Shown here: in pieces, positions 58,994 through 64,000 of the stretch
Numbering within the stretch: the first letter of the stretch is position 1
Layout of the letters: every line of letters begins with the position of its first letter
From: Gammaproteobacteria bacterium BRH_c0
Lineage (GTDB): Bacteria > Pseudomonadota > Gammaproteobacteria > Pseudomonadales > Porticoccaceae
DNA length: 64,000 nt
Reading direction: 5' to 3'
Assembly (NCBI GenBank): GCA_000961645.1
Contig: LADM01000097.1
Span: forward strand, 28,244-92,243
Notes under the pieces: model-generated
What the model saw: only the letters and a program-made list of their open reading frames with translations
The model's database searches: none
What the model was told of the DNA's origin: nothing
Made by a program: the position numbers and the translations under genes

Positions 58994-60528
58994 AAAACCC
59001 GCTCTGCTCGGCGCTGGAAAGTCGCCACCCGCTGTCCACCGGCGGTGAATGGACCTTCGAGCTGCTCGACACCTACAACCGCGAGCTGGCCATCATTGCC
59101 TGTGAAGAATTTGGCCTCGACACCTTTCCCAACCAGATTGAAGTGATTTCCTCCGAGCAGATGCTCGACGCCTATGCCTCAACCGGATTGCCCATCAGCT
59201 ATCCACACTGGAGCTATGGCAAGCAGTTTATCTACCACAGTGAAGGCTACCGGCGCGGGCAGAGCGGACTGGCCTATGAGCTGGTGATCAACTCAGACCC
59301 TTGCATCTCGTACCTGATGGAAGACAACAGCATGGCCATGCAGGGGCTGGTCATCGCCCACGCCTGTTACGGTCACAACTCGTTTTTCAAGGGCAATTAC
59401 CTGTTCCGCCAGTGGACCAGTCCCGACGCTATCGTTGACTACATGGTGTTTGCCCGCAAATACATTCTCGACTGCGAAGAGCGCTATGGCCTGGGGCCGG
59501 TGGAGGATATTCTCGATGCCTGCCACGCGCTGATGAACCAGGGGGTGGACCGGTTTCACAGCCCCTCGCCACTGTCATTCGAGGAGGAGATGGCGCGGCA
59601 AAAAAACCGCGATGACAACGAGTGGAGCCGCTACGACGAGATCTGGCGCACGGTGCCGGTAGCCGACAGCAAGGACGACAGCGGCGAACAGAGCCGCACC
59701 CGCTTTCCGGAGGAGCCGCAGGAGAACCTGCTCTACTTTATTGAAAAGCACTCACCCATTCTCGAACCCTGGCAGCGCGAGATCGTCCGTATTGTGCGCA
59801 AGCTGGCCCAGTATTTTTACCCCCAGGGGCTCACCAAGGTGATGAACGAGGGCTGGGCCACCTTCTGGCACTACACGCTGCTCAACCGTCTCTACGACAA
59901 GGGGTTGGTGGACGATGGCTTTATGTTTGAAGTGCTGCAATCCCACACTAGCGTGATCACCCAGTTGCCCTTCGATCATCCCCACTACTCCGGCATCAAC
60001 CCCTACGCCCTGGGTTTTGCCATGATGAAGGACCTGCGCCGCATCTGCGAAAACCCCGATGACGAAGATCGTCAGTGGTTCCCCGATATCGCCGGTGGCA
60101 ACTGGCAGCAAGTGCTCGACTTTGCCATGCGCAACTTCAAGGATGAATCCTTTATTGGTCAGTACCTGTCGCCAAAACTGATACGGGAATTCCATCTGTT
60201 CGCCATTGCCGACCGCGCCAGCGACGAAGCCCTTACCGTGTCCGAAATCCACAACGAACAGGGCTACCGTGAAGTGCGCAAGCTGCTGTCAAAGCAGTAC
60301 GACCGCGATCAGAACGTGCCAGACATCCAGGTCAGCCGCTACCATTATCGTGGTGACCGTTCGCTGGAGCTGGAATACCGCCAGCGCCGGGGGCGGCCCC
60401 TGAATGATGAAGCACGCGAGGTGATGAAACATCTGGCGCGGTTGTGGGGCTTCAGGGTCACCCTCCACCGGGTGGACGAGGCAGGCAAAACCCTCGAGAG
60501 CATGGCGGTGGAGGCAAGGCAGAATTGA
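58978..60528 (+). CDS. ycgB: SpoVR family protein (YcgB)
   Basis: A 516-residue SpoVR/YcgB protein: conserved IPYPHWSYGKQF-type block (here I-S-Y-P-H-W-S-Y-G), HACYGHNSFF, and MNEGWATFWH, all typical. It completes the yeaG-yeaH-ycgB trio and overlaps YeaH by 16 nt. In Bacillus the relative is needed for spore cortex; in Gram-negatives the function is linked to the same stress operon. Confidence 0.95.
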   Translation: MASPVKNPLCSALESRHPLSTGGEWTFELLDTYNRELAIIACEEFGLDTFPNQIEVISSEQMLDAYASTGLPISYPHWSYGKQFIYHSEGYRRGQSGLAYELVINSDPCISYLMEDNSMAMQGLVIAHACYGHNSFFKGNYLFRQWTSPDAIVDYMVFARKYILDCEERYGLGPVEDILDACHALMNQGVDRFHSPSPLSFEEEMARQKNRDDNEWSRYDEIWRTVPVADSKDDSGEQSRTRFPEEPQENLLYFIEKHSPILEPWQREIVRIVRKLAQYFYPQGLTKVMNEGWATFWHYTLLNRLYDKGLVDDGFMFEVLQSHTSVITQLPFDHPHYSGINPYALGFAMMKDLRRICENPDDEDRQWFPDIAGGNWQQVLDFAMRNFKDESFIGQYLSPKLIREFHLFAIADRASDEALTVSEIHNEQGYREVRKLLSKQYDRDQNVPDIQVSRYHYRGDRSLELEYRQRRGRPLNDEAREVMKHLARLWGFRVTLHRVDEAGKTLESMAVEARQN

Positions 60529-60592
60529 GTGCGTACTGTGGATGCAAAAACCCTGTGGAAAGCCAGCCTGGCGCAGGGAGAGCAAGCAGATG

Positions 60593-60874
60593 CTAACGCT
60601 CGAGATAGATCTTGTAGTTTTCGAGATAGTCGTCGAGATTGGCGTCGAGCATGGTTTCAAATTGCTGCATTAACAGGGCTTTAATGTCACCCAGCTCTTC
60701 CTTGAACTCCTTGCGCTCGGCGGTGGCGATTGCCGCGGCATAAGCGCCGAAGCGCGCCGCCGCATAGAGCATGGCGTCACTGATCAGCGCCGGGTCCTGG
60801 TGCGCCGATTTCTCATTGGCATTGCCAATCAGTTCCTCAACCAGATCCCAGAATTGCTGTTCAGTGTCGCTCAT
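60593..60874 (-). CDS. DUF3144-like small protein
   Basis: A 93-residue acidic helical protein with an LVEELIGNANEK start and a DAMLYAAARFGAYAAAIA core that resembles DUF3144. No signal or membrane segment. ATG 60874 is chosen; a 25-codon open extension upstream overlaps the start of the repeat at 60912 and has no similarity. Function unknown. Convergent with the SpoVR gene. Confidence 0.7.
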   Translation of the reverse strand: MSDTEQQFWDLVEELIGNANEKSAHQDPALISDAMLYAAARFGAYAAAIATAERKEFKEELGDIKALLMQQFETMLDANLDDYLENYKIYLER

Positions 60875-60911
60875 GCCAGTTCCTTTAATTTCGTAGGATA
60901 TAAAAGCATCC

Positions 60912-60993
60912 GTAGGTTGGGCTGAGGAACGAAGCCCAACACATCTCATGATTACGCCAGAGCTGTTGGGCTTCGTTCCTCAGCCCAACCTAC
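60912..60993. repeat. large perfect inverted repeat (30-bp arms)
   Basis: Arms at 60912-60941 and 60964-60993 are exact reverse complements over 30 bp around a 22-nt spacer; each starts or ends with GTAGGTTGGGCTGAGG. Palindromes with this GTAGGTTGGGCTGAGGAACGAAG theme are widespread extragenic repeats in gammaproteobacteria. It lies between the DUF3144-like and FKBP genes and can form a very stable hairpin. Confidence 0.8.
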
Positions 60994-61025
60994 CAACGGG
61001 CCTATTTTCATAAGCTCCGCAGCAC

Positions 61026-61643
61026 TCAAAGAATTTCCAGCAACTCCACGTCAAACACCAGGGCGCTGTAAGGCCCGATGGCACCACCGGCGCCACGCTC
61101 GCCATAGGCCAGCTGGTAGGGAATATGCAAACGCCATTTCGAGCCTGTGGGCATCAGTTGCAAGGCTTCGGTCCAGCCAGCAATCACACCGCTGACGGGA
61201 AATTCCGCAGGCTCACCGCGCTGTACCGAACTGTCGAACACAGTGCCATCAATCAGAGTGCCATGGTAATGGGTGCGCACAGTATCGGTGCGGCTGGGCT
61301 TGGCGCCGGTGCCCTCAGTAAGGATTTCATATTGCAGGCCGGAAGCAGTTACGGTGATGCCGTCGCGCTTGGCATTCTCGGCCAGATAGGCTTCGCCTTC
61401 ACCGGCAAACTGGCTGGCCTTGTCGGCTTCTTCCGCCTTGAGGCGGGCCTGAATTTCGCGGAAAGCCTCGTTGATCTGATCGGCGCTTACCTGCAGGGCG
61501 TTGCCGGCAATAGCGTCGCTGAAACCGGCCAGGGCCGATTCGGTATCAAAACCGGCAAAGGGTGCATTGGCCAGCTGATCGCCTAGTTGGCGACCGATAC
61601 CGTAACTGGCTTTTTGTTCCAATGATTCAAAAGGTGATGACAT
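61026..61643 (-). CDS. FKBP-type peptidyl-prolyl cis-trans isomerase (FklB-like)
   Basis: A 205-residue isomerase: N-terminal helical dimerisation region typical of FklB/FkpA proteins (about 1-100) and an FKBP domain with V-R-T-H-Y-H-G-T-L-I-D-G-T-V-F-D-S-S, GVIAGWTEAL and PYQLAYGERG. No signal peptide, so cytoplasmic FklB-type. ATG 61643; an open extension upstream of it is not conserved-looking. It assists folding at prolyl bonds. Confidence 0.92.
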   Translation of the reverse strand: MSSPFESLEQKASYGIGRQLGDQLANAPFAGFDTESALAGFSDAIAGNALQVSADQINEAFREIQARLKAEEADKASQFAGEGEAYLAENAKRDGITVTASGLQYEILTEGTGAKPSRTDTVRTHYHGTLIDGTVFDSSVQRGEPAEFPVSGVIAGWTEALQLMPTGSKWRLHIPYQLAYGERGAGGAIGPYSALVFDVELLEIL

Positions 61644-62115
61644 AATCTGTAATCCGGATTGCGATGAATGTAAGGGTGAAAATTGCACGCTGACCGGCGG
61701 CAAACCCCTGTTAGAGGAAAGATTTATGGATTGCAAAGCCATAAAAAAGCGGTGTCTGCTGCAACAGCAACACCGCATTTGGGGGGCAATACCGGCCAGC
61801 CACAGGGTCACAGCATAACAACAGCGTCCATTCAAAACCAGAGCGCGAGTATTGCAGCTCTTTGATGAAGGTCACGACTATGCTGTGGCGTCGACGGGAA
61901 AACGCCGGGGAGTCTGGCGTGGGGGCGGTCCGGATTCTGGATATCGAGATTGTCTGGCAGCCTTGTGGCAGCAGTGGACAGTCAACAACCGCAGCCGGTC
62001 CCGCTATGGCCAATCCTGGCTGGCGAGGCTTTCTTAACAGAACCGTTCGCGCTATTCTGCGGCAAATCTGTAGGCCATATCGTGGTCAAGAAAAGGGGCA
62101 AGCAAGGAAGAGATA
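61644..62115. other. intergenic stretch between the FKBP gene and the cassette region
   Basis: About 470 nt. It contains a minus-strand terminator at 61743-61776 whose upstream gene is not evident. Open frames of 60-100 codons on both strands (61711-62013 minus, 61862-62116 plus) show no family features or good ribosome sites. No integrase gene is seen here, although an integron integrase would be expected on this side. Confidence 0.4.
61743..61776 (-). terminator. rho-independent terminator on the minus strand
   Basis: On the minus strand a 7-bp stem GCGGTGT / ACACCGC with an inner TGCTG/CAGCA stem is followed directly by six T residues. It would end a minus-strand transcript coming from 61.8-62.1 kb, where I recognise no gene; a small RNA or unrecognised short gene may lie there. 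Confidence 0.6.
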
Positions 62116-62424
62116 ATGCCAGCAATCACTGAACAGCCAAATAAAGCCCGCATCAGCAGTGTCGCCTGCCATCTTCACCCTATCCATCATGGAATCGCCT
62201 CCATAGTAGTACGCAAAGATCTTTTGCTCAGCGGGGTGCCATACCTTTTGGGCGCGAAGTTGGAAGCGGAAAATACCTTTTGGACGGATGTGATCGTGAC
62301 GGATGAGAAATATTTAACGGAAAAACATACGGTTAGCGCTTCTGACTTGAGTTGCCAGCTGTTAAAAGGTATACCTTCTAATATTGTTAATGAGGTAAGT
62401 ATTACCTCATTAACAGACTGTTAG
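62116..62424 (+). CDS. hypothetical protein, possible first cassette ORF
   Basis: A 102-residue open frame from ATG 62116. No family recognised and no signal or membrane segment. Its last codons run through the 13-bp palindrome at 62386-62414 and its TAG stop lies in the cassette boundary core GTTAGGG (62420-62426). More AT-rich than the genes to the left. GGAAGAG precedes the ATG. Probably the ORF of the first, partly degenerate cassette. Confidence 0.45.
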   Translation: MPAITEQPNKARISSVACHLHPIHHGIASIVVRKDLLLSGVPYLLGAKLEAENTFWTDVIVTDEKYLTEKHTVSASDLSCQLLKGIPSNIVNEVSITSLTDC

Positions 62425-62426
62425 GG
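62386..62426 (+). other. left-most cassette junction: palindrome plus GTTAGGG core
   Basis: A perfect 13-bp inverted repeat (GTTAATGAGGTAA, 3-nt loop, TTACCTCATTAAC) is followed 5 nt later by GTTAGGG, the recombination core that matches the CCCTAAC of the next attC. It looks like a short, atypical attC or a hotspot; a clean left core is not found. Confidence 0.5.
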
Positions 62427-62432
62427 CTATAT

Positions 62433-62888
62433 ATGGACGAGACACATACAACTTTCATATCAAAGTGGTGGCTAAAAATCCTAGCCACGCTGTTAGGATT
62501 GTCGTTGCCAGGAATCGCCCTGATTCTCCGTAATACCCTCGAAACCCATCTAGCATCGGCAAGCCCAGAGTGGCTGGCCAAATTATTAATAGCAGTATTA
62601 GCAGTAATTGGTTTCCTTCTTGCATCACTTATCCTCCAGCGTCCCTGGGTAAAATGGGATGAGTCTACAGGCACATGGTTCAATCGGTTCAGCGCGCTTC
62701 GGTACTGTGGCACATGCCGGGCTAACAAAAAAATTGTTGTCCCCTTAAAAAATGAAATCACTGGTTGGCGTTGCGTTGCCTGCAATACTTTTCGCACTGA
62801 TCCGTTGCGCAAACATTTGCAGCCCAAACAAAAACAACAGTCTCAATCTAAACCGATCGGTAGCGATGAGTGGCGCACACGCGGCTGA
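62433..62888 (+). CDS. cassette 1: membrane protein with zinc-ribbon-like tail
   Basis: A 151-residue protein starting 7 nt after the cassette core. Two hydrophobic helices (about 11-33 and 46-67), then a soluble part with C-G-T-C-R...C-V-A-C, a four-cysteine zinc-ribbon-like arrangement, and a charged Gln/Lys-rich tail. Its stop codon touches the attC. Function unknown; membrane-bound small proteins are common cassette cargo. Confidence 0.7.
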   Translation: MDETHTTFISKWWLKILATLLGLSLPGIALILRNTLETHLASASPEWLAKLLIAVLAVIGFLLASLILQRPWVKWDESTGTWFNRFSALRYCGTCRANKKIVVPLKNEITGWRCVACNTFRTDPLRKHLQPKQKQQSQSKPIGSDEWRTRG

Positions 62889-62955
62889 CCCTAACAATTA
62901 AGTGGTGCGGGGCTCCGGTGCTGTCGCACCTCCGCCCCACACTTAGGCGTTATAG
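62889..62955 (+). other. attC site of cassette 1
   Basis: 67 bp from R'' CCCTAAC (62889-62895) to R' GTTATAG (62949-62955). The L arms are AAGTG and CACTT-type segments with a GGGGC/GCCCC continuation, giving the bulged hairpin of attC sites. R'' is the exact complement of the GTTAGGG that opens this cassette at 62420. Confidence 0.88.
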
Positions 62956-62961
62956 GGCAGG

Positions 62962-63282
62962 ATGAGAAAGCACATTACATCGTTTTCTCTTTTAGGTGTA
63001 GGACTTTTGGTCGGCGCTTTAGTGACGCTTTTCTACTTGCGCGAGCTCTCCGAAAGGGGGGATTGCTTCAAATCCTATAACCGAGTAGAAGAGCTGAAGC
63101 ATATTTTGGCGCAGTTGGCGCCGGATAATCACAACGCAAAAAGGACCACAGTAATTTATATTGAGAATCAACTCTCAGCACTATCCTATTGTGCTACCAA
63201 ATTTGATACTGATAATGGGCGTGTCAGTTCTTACGAAAACGAAATTGAAATCGCAAGGAGAGCCATTGATGATGCCCTATAA
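62962..63282 (+). CDS. cassette 2: small membrane-anchored hypothetical protein
   Basis: A 106-residue protein beginning 7 nt after the core, with one N-terminal transmembrane or uncleaved-signal helix (about 8-28) and a polar helical remainder (ELKHILAQLAPD, AIDDAL), probably periplasmic. AGGGCAGG precedes the ATG. Its stop overlaps R'' of the attC. No family recognised. Confidence 0.7.
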   Translation: MRKHITSFSLLGVGLLVGALVTLFYLRELSERGDCFKSYNRVEELKHILAQLAPDNHNAKRTTVIYIENQLSALSYCATKFDTDNGRVSSYENEIEIARRAIDDAL

Positions 63283-63366
63283 CAAGGTGGTGTTGTCGCA
63301 GCGCAACAAGCGCGCTGCTGGGACGCCTTCGCTGCCGCTTCGGCGCCCCAAACCACGGCGTTATGA
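63277..63366 (+). other. attC site of cassette 2
   Basis: 90 bp from R'' CTATAAC (63277-63283) to R' GTTATGA (63360-63366). L arms GTGGT and ACCAC pair across a GC-rich central stem. R'' is the exact complement of the GTTATAG that opens the cassette at 62949. Confidence 0.88.
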
Positions 63367-63384
63367 ATTTCTGCGGAGGCAACA

Positions 63385-63801
63385 GTGAACCCCACAGACT
63401 TTGAAAAAATCGAATCCTGTATTTCTGCAATGAAAGAAGCCTTACCTGTGGCGTTCGGAGAAACATTGCCCCCAAGGTTGTTCACTCGGTACATGACTGT
63501 TGTTCTTTCAATCCAGTCGTACCACAAGCAGGTTCTTGAATTTCAGGCTGTCCTTTCTGGCATTCCTTATCTGAATCCTCAAAAACCTCTTCGTAAACCT
63601 CCTGAAACGCTTTCATCGCCACAATTCCATGTGCTCGACCAGAAGTTTCAGTTAATGCACCAATTATTGCCGCACAAATTTCAGGCGCAGCTTCCAGAAG
63701 AACTTCGTAAGTTACACATGCAACTTCTCCGAGACTTGGCGCGTGTCCAAGGTGCCTCTCAACAGCTTCATAAGGCACTTCAACAGAAAGGGTTGTTGTA
63801 A
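63385..63801 (+). CDS. cassette 3: hypothetical protein
   Basis: A 138-residue frame with GTG start and a good GGAGG 7 nt upstream, 25 nt after the cassette core, which is the normal place and direction for a cassette gene. Mostly helical, no signal or membrane segment, and not recognised. A minus-strand frame at 63482-63844 (120 residues) overlaps it and is also plausible in sequence; the ribosome site favours the plus-strand gene. Confidence 0.5.
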   Translation: MNPTDFEKIESCISAMKEALPVAFGETLPPRLFTRYMTVVLSIQSYHKQVLEFQAVLSGIPYLNPQKPLRKPPETLSSPQFHVLDQKFQLMHQLLPHKFQAQLPEELRKLHMQLLRDLARVQGASQQLHKALQQKGLL

Positions 63802-63853
63802 TGCCTTCCATTTCAATTGCTTGCTCAATTTTCATCTCAATCACCCAAATAAT

Positions 63854-63922
63854 TCATAACAAATGGCTGGTGCGGGACAAACTACGCTGTCGCTTCGTTT
63901 GCCCCACAGCCAGGCGTTATGT
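63854..63922 (+). other. attC site of cassette 3
   Basis: 69 bp from R'' TCATAAC (63854-63860) to R' GTTATGT (63916-63922). Arms GGCTGGTG and CACAGCC pair near the ends, with CAAAC/GTTTG inside. R'' is the exact complement of GTTATGA at 63360, closing cassette 3. Confidence 0.88.
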
Positions 63923-63946
63923 TTCAGGAAACATCGGAAGTATAGA

Positions 63947-64000
63947 ATGGATAAAGTAGATTTAATCCTATATATCATGGCAGGCATATTTGCATTGAAT
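63947..64000 (+). CDS. cassette 4: start of a membrane protein (partial)
   Basis: An ATG 25 nt after the cassette core opens a frame that runs off the window after 18 codons. The visible residues (M-D-K-V-D-L-I-L-Y-I-M-A-G-I-F-A) form the start of a hydrophobic helix, suggesting a membrane protein. AGGAAACATCGGAAG precedes the ATG. Confidence 0.5.
   Translation, partial: MDKVDLILYIMAGIFALN

Larger units (their letters stand above)
62420..64000 (+). mobile_element. integron gene-cassette array without integrase in view (CALIN-like)
   Basis: Three complete attC sites (62889-62955, 63277-63366, 63854-63922) separate small genes. At each site the left core is the exact reverse complement of the core that opens the same cassette: GTTAGGG/CCCTAAC, GTTATAG/CTATAAC, GTTATGA/TCATAAC. 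That pairing is the hallmark of circularly excised cassettes. Cassettes run left to right; the attI/integrase would be expected to the left of 62.4 kb, where none is found. The array continues beyond the window. Such clusters of attC lacking an integrase are known as CALINs. Confidence 0.88.

Noticed and set aside
61862..62116. 84-codon plus-strand open frame upstream of the cassette region
   Set aside because: Arg/Gly-rich translation, no clear ribosome site, no family resemblance, and no attC to the right that would make it a cassette gene.
1..64000. CRISPR arrays, tRNA and rRNA genes
   Set aside because: Looked for regularly spaced direct repeats, tRNA cloverleaf arms with CCA-adjacent ends and rRNA signatures; none seen.

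Overview
The window reads as chromosome of a Gram-negative gammaproteobacterium, probably a marine or soil cellvibrionales/Spongiibacteraceae-type heterotroph. This placement is inferred from azurin, a PA2779/PA2778-like pair, the PrkA-YeaH-SpoVR trio, four TonB-dependent receptors with FecI/FecR partners, and the short palindromic repeats; no rRNA or housekeeping marker is present to fix it. Most of the sequence is GC-rich, with two visibly more AT-rich stretches (about 7.0-11.4 kb and 62.1-64 kb).

Layout. (1) 1-5.1 kb: a tandem family of Tat-exported proteins with two SnoaL/NTF2-like halves (three complete copies and one C-terminal end), interrupted by a decayed tannase/feruloyl-esterase fragment. 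(2) 5.3-11.4 kb: ECF sigma factor, FecR anti-sigma, STN-type TonB receptor and a secreted type-B carboxylesterase. (3) 12-22.6 kb: TonB receptor, a branched-chain-amino-acid-type ABC importer whose two permeases and one ATPase are fused in one polypeptide, second ATPase, substrate-binding lipoprotein, degenerate SDR, TetR repressor and a divergent P450. (4) 22.7-28.6 kb, minus strand: thiolase, FadB-like protein, acetyl-CoA hydrolase/transferase and epoxide-hydrolase-like protein, tightly coupled. (5) 28.6-39.7 kb: azurin, then a plus-strand run of DUF1214-like proteins, sulfotransferase, dihydrodipicolinate-reductase-like oxidoreductase, SDR, TonB receptor, SDR and GST. (6) 39.8-47.8 kb: P450/SDR/SCP2 operon, TetR, SDR/P450 operon, EthD protein, Tat-exported amidase. 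(7) 48.6-53.7 kb: second ECF/FecR/STN-receptor set with a periplasmic histidine phosphatase. (8) 53.9-61.6 kb: PA2779/PA2778 pair, PrkA-YeaH-SpoVR, DUF3144-like protein, FKBP isomerase. (9) 62.1-64 kb: integron gene cassettes with three complete attC sites and no integrase in view.

Regions 3-6 look like one catabolic island: outer-membrane receptors and the ABC system import a hydrophobic, probably cyclic carboxylic substrate (terpenoid- or steroid-like is a guess); P450s and SDRs oxidise it; the acyl-CoA enzymes degrade the product. A sequence-level link supports joint control: the same 15-bp near-palindrome overlaps the -10 box of the promoter ahead of the 12.1-kb receptor and of the promoter ahead of the 21.4-kb P450, with the TetR gene beside the second copy.

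Most unusual points: the shared operator; two STN receptors that each contain an embedded second start (Shine-Dalgarno, Met, signal peptide) between STN and plug domains; a thiolase whose conserved N-terminus can only be reached from an ATC codon; a P450 lacking the ExxR glutamate; a palindromic element that supplies the stop codon of a gene; and the integrase-less cassette array.
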